NCBI GenBank assembly: GCA_900770225.1
Contig: CAAGJU010000143.1
Span: forward strand, 1 to 32,625
Source: Lachnospiraceae bacterium
Lineage (GTDB): Bacteria; Bacillota; Clostridia; Lachnospirales; Lachnospiraceae
Length of the DNA: 32,625 nucleotides
Reading direction: 5' to 3'
Position 1 is the stretch's first letter; each line of letters begins with the position of its first letter. This document shows, one piece after another, positions 1-7,058 of the stretch. Under the pieces are notes generated by a model. The model was not told the origin of the DNA, did not search any database, and saw only the letters and a list, made by a program, of their open reading frames with translations. A program made the translations under genes and the position numbers.

Positions 1-6
1 AAGAAC

Positions 7-67
7 CTGTTCAGATCTACTTAATGCAAGTCCTTCTTCGTGATCTGTTCAGACATACTTAATGCAA
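7..67. repeat. Two direct copies of a 23-nt sequence, 38 nt apart
   Basis: Positions 7-29 and 45-67 carry nearly the same 23 bases; both begin CTGTTCAGA and end TACTTAATGCAA, with two differences in between. The spacing of 38 nt puts matching faces of the helix close together. No gene is attached to it here. It could be a binding-site pair or the tail of an element cut off by the window edge. Confidence 0.5.
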
Positions 68-529
68 TGCCGGGGTTGCGTTAACTTTTACAAGTGAGGC
101 GCGTCAGAATTATTGAGAATTCAACAGATTGAAAAGTCTTCGCTCGCAATAGAATTATAAAAATAAAGCCTGTCAGATTCCAAATCTAATCGAAATGCAA
201 CCTCTCTTTTCCCGCATAATTATGCAGTTCGTACCAAATAGTTTTCCCAACTCTAAAGTAAATGAATAGCAGAAGAACCTGTTTTTGCAGTTTTGCTTTT
301 TCCGATTCTATTGTAAATGGGAAGGAAATCAGGCGTGCAGTTACATCTTTTCTAACTTCTGGTTTCCAAGCGTAAGTTATTTTTTCTTTGCAAGCTCGTA
401 AAAATAACGCTCGCCCTGGCGGGGAATAAATACATGAATTGATGATCATTTATGTTAAAATATAAATGACCAGTTTGAACAGTTTCTTTTCAACAATTTG
501 AAGCTTTATTGCCTATAGGGAGAGGGAAC
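68..529. other. Intergenic region without a supported gene
   Basis: AT-rich DNA. An 87-codon minus-strand frame (186-449) has no ribosome binding site and no recognisable motif, so I do not call it. The right edge (about 455-529) carries the leader of the degraded gene that follows, with TATAAA-like boxes and a GGGAGAGG ribosome binding site at about 518-527. Confidence 0.4.
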
Positions 530-740
530 ATGAATGTTGCAAGATATAAGAACGGAGATTGAAAACACTCGAAGTTGGTACCATTATTGAGAAAATTGAC
601 ATCGAGAGATACGGGAAGCATTACACGGGCATGAAGGTGGGACCCGAAAACGAGATGGCTTTTTCACGGAGGATAATGAGACGGAATTTCAGGGGCTGCT
701 TGATGAGATGAAAGATGAGAAGACAAGCCGCTTTTGCTGA
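530..740 (+). pseudogene. Degraded small hypothetical gene (frameshifted)
   Basis: A good ribosome binding site (GGGAGAGG) precedes an ATG at 530, but the frame stops after ten codons (MNVARYKNGD). A shift restores a sensible protein reading KTLEVGTIIEKIDIERYG and then GKHYTGMKVGPENEMAF. A second shift near 660 continues as FTEDNETEFQGLLDEMKDEK to a TGA at 738-740. Two frameshifts with protein-like text on either side indicate a decayed gene of about 70 codons. I do not recognise the family. Confidence 0.5.
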
Positions 741-869
741 AACGATGCTTGTAACAAGATGGGACATTTTAAAAATCTTAATGCTGACTTCGAGTGTAGT
801 GGCAATTTTGGATGTGCAGTATGCTTACTAATAGTCTCACGTCTAGGGATCTTCAATGAAAGGATCATT

Positions 870-1532
870 ATGAAAAAAATATTTAATACAGTCATTGCTT
901 CATTACTAGCATTTGTATTAATAATTCCTGTTAATGCTGAAGGTGAAGAAAACGAAGATTTTAGTCAAGTGGAAGAAAGGATTCTGGAAATTAACGAAAT
1001 TGGTTTACAGTCATCGAATATTATCGCCGAGAGAATTGACTATAAGGAAGACTATGCTGTTGCACAATCTGTTGAAAAGCGTAATATAGCTGGTAATGTT
1101 GATCAATATACGATAAACCTATCGACTTATGCATATGATCCAATTGGCTCTACTTTTCAACAGGGTCTATATAATGCACAATTTATTGTTTTTGTTGAAA
1201 ACAGATATGCTTCAAATTTAACATTTCGAAAACCTGTGTATTATACTCAGAAAATAACCTGGTTTGACAGTGGTCTTGGAAATCCTGCAACGATGACATC
1301 AAATGCGACTTTTTATGGAACGTGGGGGCCGGTTGGCGATCCACAGGACACAGGTTATGTCGAGCCGTCAGCTTTGACTACATCAGGGACAAGTTTAGGG
1401 ACGCGATATACAGGTGCAAATAAATACTTTGTTGTCAGTCTGACAAATTCCTGTACTTTTAAAATCTCAACTGTTTGGAATGTGAAACAATCAGGGCAGA
1501 AAACACTTAATAGTAATTTTTGGCTTTGGTAG
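870..1532 (+). CDS. Secreted protein of unknown function (signal peptide)
   Basis: The frame could start at 759, but the ATG at 870 has an AAAGGA ribosome binding site 6-7 nt upstream and opens directly into a classical Sec signal peptide: MKK, a hydrophobic stretch to about residue 20, and a VNA cleavage site before E24. The mature part (about 197 aa) is acidic at first (EGEENEDF), then polar and rich in Tyr, Thr, Ser and Asn, as expected for a beta-rich extracellular protein. It ends in an aromatic NFWLW. There is one Cys in the mature region and no sortase or lipobox motif. The next gene is 70 bp downstream on the same strand and is membrane anchored, so the pair may act at the cell surface. 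Family unknown. Base composition is AT-rich compared with DNA beyond 8 kb. Confidence 0.75.
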   Translation: MKKIFNTVIASLLAFVLIIPVNAEGEENEDFSQVEERILEINEIGLQSSNIIAERIDYKEDYAVAQSVEKRNIAGNVDQYTINLSTYAYDPIGSTFQQGLYNAQFIVFVENRYASNLTFRKPVYYTQKITWFDSGLGNPATMTSNATFYGTWGPVGDPQDTGYVEPSALTTSGTSLGTRYTGANKYFVVSLTNSCTFKISTVWNVKQSGQKTLNSNFWLW

Positions 1533-1602
1533 TCTAATAATTCATTAGTTTACATCACAGAGTTATTAAATACAGATAGTTTGTATCATGTCGGGATAAT
1601 TT

Positions 1603-2139
1603 ATGAAAAACTATAAACAGATAATCATCCTATTTATTTCTATCGTATGCAATATAATTCTTGTAATTATGAATTATATAGGCCCTAATTTCAGTACGCC
1701 TAAGTTAAACGATTCAGCTTATTTAGAACTAAAGGGGTGGAAAACCTTAGTGCTTGCACAGTCTGGAAGTGATTCTGTGCTGATTACGGCGGATGAAGAC
1801 GGCGGAATTATAAAGAAATATAAGCTCAATGATCGCTATTATGCAATGATTTACGATCAGAAACAAGACGTCATTCTGCTTACGTCACCGTCATACGTAC
1901 TTTCAATTGGGGAAGATGGAATACAGAAAACAAGCGAAACAATTGATGATTATAATTCGACATGGTACTGCGAAACATCTTGTTTTAATAGTACGATAAC
2001 TGTTCATTCCGGCATTTTTGTTCAGACAGACAAGCGCCTTTCCGGGTATGAGCATTCTCTAGAGAATGCTATATACGGGCCCATACTAAAGGCAGATCAG
2101 TTTGATCAAATGATTCTGTCTGCGGCAATTACCAGGTAA
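1603..2139 (+). CDS. Membrane-anchored protein, possibly truncated beta-propeller-like
   Basis: 178 aa. Residues 6-28 (QIIILFISIVCNIILVIMNY) form one N-terminal membrane anchor; the rest is extracytoplasmic by inference. The body has short alternating strands with repeated polar turns (SDSVLITADEDGG, DVILLTSPSYVLSIGEDG), the look of the first blades of a WD/NHL-type beta-propeller, though no family signature is clear. The ribosome binding site is weak (TCGGGATAATTT, ATG at 1603). The protein ends at ILSAAITR just before a terminator and the dispersed repeat, so a longer ancestor may have been cut here. It probably belongs with the secreted protein upstream. Confidence 0.6.
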   Translation: MKNYKQIIILFISIVCNIILVIMNYIGPNFSTPKLNDSAYLELKGWKTLVLAQSGSDSVLITADEDGGIIKKYKLNDRYYAMIYDQKQDVILLTSPSYVLSIGEDGIQKTSETIDDYNSTWYCETSCFNSTITVHSGIFVQTDKRLSGYEHSLENAIYGPILKADQFDQMILSAAITR

Positions 2140-2163
2140 ATCAGTATTTGTTTAGTATGAGGC

Positions 2164-2192
2164 AAAGCTCGCAGCAATGCGGGCTTTTCTTT
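2164..2192 (+). terminator. Intrinsic terminator at the start of repeat copy 1
   Basis: The stem AAAGCTCGC pairs with GCGGGCTTT around the loop AGCAAT and is followed by TTTTCTTTT. It lies 25 nt after the stop of the membrane protein. The same hairpin sequence occurs again on the minus strand at 11425-11444, after an unrelated gene. Confidence 0.8.
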
Positions 2193-2420
2193 TGGCGCTG
2201 GGAACCTGAGACATGCCAATTTCCTACGCGAAACGAGGAACGATTGCCGTTTTTCGGGGGTCGAGGCGGTTTTCGCATTGGAATTTCCGATGTTTCGTGC
2301 GCTAGAGTTCGTATTTCCGCCGGCTCCGGCGCAAGTGCGGAATCGAAAGCTGAGCGCCATGGTCACAAAATTCCGGAAGGATCACAAAATGCACGGGCTT
2401 TTGGCGCATATTTTCCACGT
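2166..2420 (+). repeat. Dispersed repeat, copy 1
   Basis: About 255 bp that recur at 12410-12672 in the same orientation. A core of more than 60 bases beginning ACATGCCAATTTCCTACGCG is identical in both copies. Flanks match at roughly 80-85% by eye. Both copies open with a terminator hairpin and contain a small GCCGG..CCGGC hairpin. Long frames cross the repeat on both strands, but differences between copies are not concentrated at third positions and no ribosome binding site precedes them, so I treat it as non-coding. It may be a miniature mobile element or an RNA element. Confidence 0.75.
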
Positions 2421-2427
2421 TATCTGT

Positions 2428-2494
2428 AGTTCGTTTACCCCCGTCAATAATATCAATAACGTAGAGGGTTTTCTACCCCGTCAATAACGTAGAA
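2428..2494. repeat. Short tandem duplication at the repeat/pseudogene junction
   Basis: The string TCAATAACGTAGA occurs at 2452 and 2481, and CCCGTCAATAA occurs twice as well. A small hairpin (GTAGA..TCTAC) lies between them. This is exactly where the truncated restriction gene begins, so it looks like the scar of the rearrangement that removed the gene's 5' part. Confidence 0.45.
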
Positions 2495-3340
2495 AAGCGC
2501 CGTGTATCTCTTGCGAAAAATAAGAGAACACGTCTGAAACCGCTTGATGAGCATCAGGAGTTTGATATTAAGGCATTTCTTGCAGGGCAGAATCCGGATA
2601 CGCGAGATGACTTCTTTGCGCTGTGTGAGAAGCTCTCAGGCGCTTCAAATGACCTTGCATCACTCTGTCAGGAATATTCTGGCAAGGATGTTCAGAAATG
2701 GTATCAGTTCATGAGCCACTTTGATGCCATCAAAGCCAAAGCAGAAGCGTGTCTGGCGGATGACAAGAATATGGAAATTGGAGATGAAGTTTCTCTTCCC
2801 GCCATGAGTTTCTATGATGACAGTGATTTTGATTTGACGATTCCTGACTGGATTTGGATTAGAGCCAACTCAGATAGTGATGCGGAGTTCTCTTTTGACA
2901 GCGAAGCTGAAAAGGCTTGGGCTAAAATCCTGCTTGATACGATTTCTGTGATGGATACAGTCTCAGAAATCAAATCAGGAGGCAGGACAAGGTATCTGTG
3001 GGGTAAAAATTTCCCCTTTGATTCCGCAGTAAAATTTGCTTATTACAATGATGGTATCCACGATTCGTATCCTGATTTCGTCATGAAAGACAAAAATGGC
3101 AGAATTCGGATTTTTGAGACCAAATCGCTTAATCAGAGTTCCACTATTTCCGTGGATGACAAAGCATATAAGCAGAAGATTGAGGCTCTGATTAAGGGAT
3201 ATACTGCGGCTTCAAATCTCCTGGATTACGTCTTCTATATTCCTATTCAGATTGGTAGCGATTGGCGTATTCATCGAATTGAACATGGCTCCCGCTCTAT
3301 TCTTCCGATAAGCGCATTGGCTGCAGACCTTATAAAATAG
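2489..3340 (+). pseudogene. C-terminal fragment of a restriction helicase/endonuclease (type III Res-like)
   Basis: The frame is open from 2465. It reads as ordinary protein from about 2489 (NNVEKRRVSLAKNK) through an internal ATG at 2711 to the stop at 3340, yet has no start or ribosome binding site at its left end. The last 150 residues carry a PD-(D/E)XK nuclease pattern: SYPDFVMKDKNGRIRIFETK, with PD and ExK separated as in the C-terminal endonuclease domain of type III restriction (Res) and related DEAD-box restriction proteins. The helicase motifs that should precede it are absent from the window. It is therefore a 5'-truncated remnant, presumably inactive, with repeat copy 1 immediately upstream of the break. 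Assignment to the type III group rests on the motif layout only. Confidence 0.6.
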
Positions 3341-3409
3341 CGCCTTCCTGTCCCCTCCAATTAACTCCTCGCACTCATTCTCGTAAAATATATATAGGAG
3401 GCGCAAGAT

Positions 3410-3748
3410 ATGTCCCAGAAATATACCGATCCGTATTCCGGCAAGCGCAAGAGCAAGCGCTATGCCAACCAGCGCAATCATCAGCGGCGCCTGCGTGCGC
3501 TCATGCGCGCCACGGGGAACTGGTACCCGGCGCCCGTTGGCTGGTCGGACTATGAGTGCACAACCGAGCACTGGCAGCACCCGTTAGCGCCCGCGGAAGG
3601 TGCGTGGCTCGTCGAATACTCGCGCCCCAGGTACTACAAACAGTACCGCACGCTGTGCAACCGGAAGCTGCGGAAGATGCGGGATGTGTGCTGGGGCGAT
3701 GGCGCAGGGTACCGGAAAGCAACGGAGTTCTGGTGGACGGTGGAGTAA
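3410..3748 (+). CDS. Small basic hypothetical protein
   Basis: 112 aa. AGGAGG lies about 10 nt before the ATG, and a TATATATA-rich box lies just upstream. The N-terminal 35 residues are very basic (SGKRKSKRYANQRNHQRRLRALMR), and the whole protein is rich in Arg, Trp and Tyr, which suggests nucleic-acid binding. There is no Cys cluster or enzyme motif. The gene is GC-richer than its neighbours (many GCGC words), so it resembles the resident DNA further right rather than the restriction fragments around it. Function unknown. Confidence 0.6.
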   Translation: MSQKYTDPYSGKRKSKRYANQRNHQRRLRALMRATGNWYPAPVGWSDYECTTEHWQHPLAPAEGAWLVEYSRPRYYKQYRTLCNRKLRKMRDVCWGDGAGYRKATEFWWTVE

Positions 3749-3765
3749 AAGAGGCGCATATTTTG

Positions 3766-3771
3766 TATAAT
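3766..3771 (+). promoter_or_regulatory. -10 box for the PD-(D/E)XK pseudogene
   Basis: A perfect TATAAT 22 bp before the start codon at 3793. No convincing -35 box is visible. Confidence 0.4.
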
Positions 3772-3792
3772 CAATAAGCAGGGGGCGCTTGT

Positions 3793-4208
3793 ATGTCAGA
3801 ACAAACTATTCAGGATGATCTTTATTCTTCCCCGGTCACAATCATGGATAAATACACATGCCTTAGTCTGGGAGCCACGACTATCAATGATTTGGTGCGC
3901 AGTGGGAAGCTTTCTGGCGTGCGCGTATCGAAAAATCTCGGAAAAAAGCCGGATGTTCTGATTATTGATCGTGACCGGCATGTAATCATCTTCCTCGAAT
4001 TCAAAACAACGGGAAAAATGAATATACAACGCTGAATAAAGAAATGATTCAATCCATGTCCGAAACAATCAGAATACCGATTGATAACAATGGGCAATAT
4101 GATCTGAAGGTTCAAAAGCTAATGTCCAAAAAGTATATGCAAATCGACCACATTAAAGCGCAAGTTAATAATATGTCTGAAGAGTTGAGCGAATTAACAA
4201 TCCGCTAG
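3793..4208 (+). pseudogene. Frameshifted PD-(D/E)XK protein, HsdR-N/methylase-like fragment
   Basis: A GGGGG ribosome binding site precedes ATG 3793. The first frame runs 80 codons and contains KKPDVLIIDRDRHVIIFLEF followed by K: a PD...ExK nuclease core like the N-terminal domain of type I restriction R proteins and some fused restriction-methylases. At 4016-4020, in a run of five A's, the frame ends prematurely. Shifting by one base there continues as GKNEYTTLNKEMIQSMSETI and on to NNMSEELSELTIR and a TAG at 4206-4208. The restored product of about 138 aa is short for a complete restriction subunit, so the gene is both frameshifted and probably truncated. Together with the Res fragment upstream it marks a former restriction locus. 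Confidence 0.6.
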
Positions 4209-4354
4209 AAGCTCTGCACAGTGCATGCGCGTGCGGCAGCTCGGCCCACGGCGCTAAGGAAAACTACACGCAATGGGCGCACATGCCTGCCGAACCACTC
4301 GCGCCCTCTCCGGGCAAGTACCCAGGAAGCCGTGCGAACTATCTACGCTCCGCC
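4209..4354 (+). other. Gene remnant before a terminator
   Basis: No start codon with a ribosome binding site. One plus frame is open through this stretch and reads like the end of a protein (HGAKENYTQWAHMPAEPLAP then SPGKYPGSRANYL) before running into the terminator at 4355. It is perhaps the 3' end of a lost gene; family not recognised. Confidence 0.3.
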
Positions 4355-4386
4355 CCCCCGCACTACCCCGCGGGGGTTTTCTTTTG
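4355..4386 (+). terminator. Strong intrinsic terminator
   Basis: CCCCCGC (4355-4361) pairs with GCGGGGG (4370-4376) and is followed by TTTTCTTTT. Confidence 0.8.
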
Positions 4387-4420
4387 CGCGTGTAACTGAC
4401 GCACTCGGCATGATATAGTT

Positions 4421-4452
4421 ATCCAGTGCGCGGCGAAAGCTGCGCACTGGAT
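4421..4452 (+). ncRNA. Long perfect hairpin with GAAA tetraloop
   Basis: ATCCAGTGCGCGGC pairs with GCTGCGCACTGGAT as a 14-bp uninterrupted stem (one G-U) closed by GAAA, a GNRA tetraloop. A TGATATAGT box (extended -10) sits at 4411-4419, immediately upstream. No U-run follows, so it is not a plain terminator. It could be the 5' stability element or structured leader of the acidic ORF fragment that follows, or part of a small RNA. No known family recognised. Confidence 0.5.
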
Positions 4453-4469
4453 CACCAAAACGGTGGCGG

Positions 4470-4576
4470 TTGGACCTCCTGCGGGAGGACCTGATCCTGA
4501 CGCGGATTACCGTGAAGACGATGACGGCTATGATCTTCCGGAAGAGGAAGATTCTGGCGAAAACGAAGAGGAATAA
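4470..4576 (+). pseudogene. C-terminal acidic tail of a lost gene
   Basis: The frame starting GGA CCT CCT reads GPPAGGPDPDADYREDDDG and then YDLPEEEDSGENEEE before a TAA at 4574-4576. Such Gly/Pro linkers with acidic tails end many bacterial proteins, but no start codon with a ribosome binding site precedes it. It is followed by an inverted repeat (GGACAG..CTGTCC, about 4586-4609). Confidence 0.35.
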
Positions 4577-4609
4577 TTCCCTGCGGACAGTTCTTTTACG
4601 GGGCTGTCC

Positions 4610-4880
4610 GTAATACATAGGATTTAAATGAATGTCGACAGATTATGCAGACTGTAAACATTGATTAAAGCAAAGCTTGGAGATGAAAAGCTTTCACCGA
4701 TGCCACCCTCCCACGCATCATAGTAGGAGCGGACCTGCAGCAATCGTAGATATTGATACCATGCGTCAATAATAAGTACGTTAATGTCGATGAAATGTGG
4801 AAAAAATTCAAAAACGATTGCTAAACGTTATCATATAATGTATCTTAAAGTCAGGAGATTGTGAAAGGAGGACTCACACT
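4610..4880. other. Intergenic region with promoter of the ATPase/HEPN cassette
   Basis: AT-rich and without a gene. A TATAAT lies at 4835-4840 (within CATATAATGTA), 40 bp before the ATPase start. The -35 region (TTCAAAAACG) is poor. AAAGGAGG at 4864-4871 is the ribosome binding site of the ATPase. A small inverted repeat AAGCTT..AAGCTT lies near 4674-4692. Confidence 0.45.
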
Positions 4881-6125
4881 ATGTTACTTGAGTTTTCATG
4901 CTCAAATCATAAGTCGATTCGTGATGCTGTGCTGTTCTCTGCATTAGCAGGGACGGATACGACGAGAATAGAGAAAACTGCGGTACTTGGGAATTATCAT
5001 GTATTGAAGTCGGCTGTGATTTATGGTGCAAACGGTTCAGGGAAGAGTAATTTTGTGGATGCTCTATCTTTTGTCAAGAATCTGGTGCTGAGTAGCATTA
5101 ATCATCAGCCTGGCCAGGGAATCCGGCAGCTGCCTTTTAAGACAGAAGGGTTTGATACGCCAAGCGTTTATAAAATTCAGTTTGTAAAAGAAGGAATTCG
5201 CTATGTGTATCAGTTTAGTCTGAAGCAGATGCTTGTCCTTGATGAATATTTCTATTTCTTCCCGAACGGAAAGCAAATGAAAGTATTTGAAAGACATGGA
5301 GAAAAGTTTACGGCCGGAAGAAGCTATCGGGGTAAATTTGATAACTGCAGAGATGTGCTGAAGCCTAACAGATTAATGCTCTCATGTGCTGCCAACTTCA
5401 GCTCTGTGCATGAGGTTGACGTAGCATATCGTTTCTTTAGGGATGATATTGTTGTATACAGTGAAGGCCTTCAGGATAACTGGATGAATTATTCTCTGCA
5501 TGCAATAGATTCTGATGCGGGAATGAAAGCAGCTGTCATTACATTCATGAAAGAATTGGGCATGGGTGTAAATGATATTATGGTTAAGATTGATAAGTCT
5601 AAACCTCAACCTAATGAAATTCCTTCATTCCTTTCACCTGAATTCAGGGATCAGTTGCTGAAGTCTACAATGGATAAGATCAATGCAAAAGTTGTTTACG
5701 ATCATTTTGAAACTGATCTGCTTAGCGAGGAATCAGGCGGTGTCAGGAAACTGTTTGCCTTTCTCTGCCCATTGATTGACATCATGGTAAATGGAAAGGT
5801 ATTGATTTGTGATGAGCTGGAAGCAGGACTGCATGAATCACTTGTATATGGTCTTTTAAAGATGTTCATGGAAACCGAATCGGAGAAGTTCCCCCAGTTG
5901 TTTTTTACTACCCATGATACCGGCCTTTTGAATCTTGATCTCTTCCGGCGTGACCAGATCTGGTTTACGGAATTGAAAGAAGACAGATCAACGGATCTTT
6001 ACTCGCTTGCGGAGATCAAGAATGTAAGAAAAGATGAGAATTTCGGCAAAGGATATATCAGCGGAAAGTATGGTGCAATTCCAATGCTCAATCTCAACTT
6101 TGCAAAAGTTCTTGACCAGATGTGA
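4881..6125 (+). CDS. ABC/SMC-type AAA ATPase, sensor or antitoxin partner of HEPN RNase
   Basis: 414 aa. Residues 49-56 are a Walker A P-loop (GANGSGKS). An ABC-signature-like SEESGG lies near 283-288, Walker B VLICDE at 307-312 and a switch His in TTHD at 343-346. The layout (P-loop near residue 50, long insertion, Walker B and His near the C-terminus) is that of AAA_15/AAA_21 proteins related to OLD and RloA/PtuA ATPases, without a TOPRIM domain. Such ATPases commonly control a toxic nuclease encoded next door in phage-defence systems. Here the next gene starts 10 bp after the stop and encodes a HEPN RNase, so the two are surely co-translated. The gene has no GCGC at all, unlike DNA beyond 8 kb, a sign of recent arrival. 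A defence role is inferred. Confidence 0.8.
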   Translation: MLLEFSCSNHKSIRDAVLFSALAGTDTTRIEKTAVLGNYHVLKSAVIYGANGSGKSNFVDALSFVKNLVLSSINHQPGQGIRQLPFKTEGFDTPSVYKIQFVKEGIRYVYQFSLKQMLVLDEYFYFFPNGKQMKVFERHGEKFTAGRSYRGKFDNCRDVLKPNRLMLSCAANFSSVHEVDVAYRFFRDDIVVYSEGLQDNWMNYSLHAIDSDAGMKAAVITFMKELGMGVNDIMVKIDKSKPQPNEIPSFLSPEFRDQLLKSTMDKINAKVVYDHFETDLLSEESGGVRKLFAFLCPLIDIMVNGKVLICDELEAGLHESLVYGLLKMFMETESEKFPQLFFTTHDTGLLNLDLFRRDQIWFTELKEDRSTDLYSLAEIKNVRKDENFGKGYISGKYGAIPMLNLNFAKVLDQM

Positions 6126-6135
6126 GGTGATGCGA

Positions 6136-6834
6136 ATGGCAAATATTGACCTCAATCTGACAGCAAGAGTTGAAGACGTACGGGAACCGCAAAGAGCCGT
6201 ATCACCTGTTCACTTTGAACTGGCCGAAATTAAGAAACACTTTGATGAAAGCCTGACAGGAATAGAAAAGCAGGGAGAAACAGCTGCTAAACTGCTTGAA
6301 AATGGACAGGAAGAAGAATGTCAGGATATCTGGCGTTCACAGATTGTGTTTCTCGAAGGTGTTCTGGATTTCTTCCTTCATGAAATCAGCAAATATGCGC
6401 TCTTTCAGATGTTTCAGGGGAACTGGGAAAAGAGTGAGAAATACTTTGGCATCAAAGTGCCGATGAGGCAGGTAGAGAATGCCTATGCTGACTTGTCTAC
6501 AAAGGAATGGTTTTTTTCATTTCTGAACCAGGATATGAGTAAGCAGGTTTACCTGTCTGCTGAAAGCATGAATGAGCAGCTTAATCTGATAGGTATTCCC
6601 TTTAACGCTGTGATGGGGAAGGCATTTCCAAAAGATACAATCAATGAATCCGCACACTATGGGCGGCAGGTTGTGAAGGAGATGTTTGAACGAAGAAACA
6701 AGATCGCGCATCAGAATGATAGAGACCACGCTTCTGCAGACAGAACAGAAATCACGCTGGAACTTGTTAACACTTATAAGCAGCAGATTGTAAGTATTGC
6801 TGAAGCAATTTATGACATTGCTGCTGAAAAATAA
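6136..6834 (+). CDS. HEPN-domain RNase, effector of the ATPase-HEPN cassette
   Basis: 232 aa from the ATG at 6136, chosen because GAGGTG lies 6 nt upstream; an in-frame ATG at 6130 is too close to it. The protein is almost entirely helical. R187-NKIA-H192 (in ERRNKIAHQND) is the R-x4-H catalytic motif of HEPN RNases, positioned at the start of the penultimate helix as in the RiboL-PSP-HEPN and related families. An earlier helix (FLEGVLDFFLHEISKYALFQ, residues 72-91) matches the HEPN core. HEPN proteins of this kind cut tRNA or other RNA during abortive infection. I infer that the adjacent ATPase senses infection and releases or activates it. Composition is as low in GCGC as its partner's. Confidence 0.75.
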   Translation: MANIDLNLTARVEDVREPQRAVSPVHFELAEIKKHFDESLTGIEKQGETAAKLLENGQEEECQDIWRSQIVFLEGVLDFFLHEISKYALFQMFQGNWEKSEKYFGIKVPMRQVENAYADLSTKEWFFSFLNQDMSKQVYLSAESMNEQLNLIGIPFNAVMGKAFPKDTINESAHYGRQVVKEMFERRNKIAHQNDRDHASADRTEITLELVNTYKQQIVSIAEAIYDIAAEK

Positions 6835-6920
6835 TAGAAACGGAATGCATTTATCAACAGGCCGCCTGCCTTATCGCAGACGGTCTATTATTTTGCCCGG
6901 ATTTGGAAAGGAGGCTGTGA

Positions 6921-7058
6921 ATGAGCAAGGAAGAAAAGGTTCTGGAGGAAGAGCAATTCTCTACAACCGGCACAATCAGGGATAAGCTGCCGGAACTGGA
7001 AGTACAGGATACTGTCCTGGTAATTCCGATCGGAGGTGAAGCGGATGACTTCGAATAA
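6921..7058 (+). CDS. Small acidic protein in a mobile-element operon
   Basis: 45 aa with a perfect ribosome binding site (AAAGGAGG, ATG at 6921). The sequence begins MSKEEKVLEEEQFSTTG and is strongly acidic, ending GEADDFE. Its last 14 nt overlap the start of the JAB gene (ATG at 7045), so the two are translationally coupled. Similar small acidic ORFs sit before RadC-like genes of conjugative elements; function unknown. Confidence 0.6.
   Translation: MSKEEKVLEEEQFSTTGTIRDKLPELEVQDTVLVIPIGGEADDFE

Noticed and set aside
186..449. 87-codon minus-strand frame
   Set aside because: No ribosome binding site, no motif, AT-rich background; likely chance.
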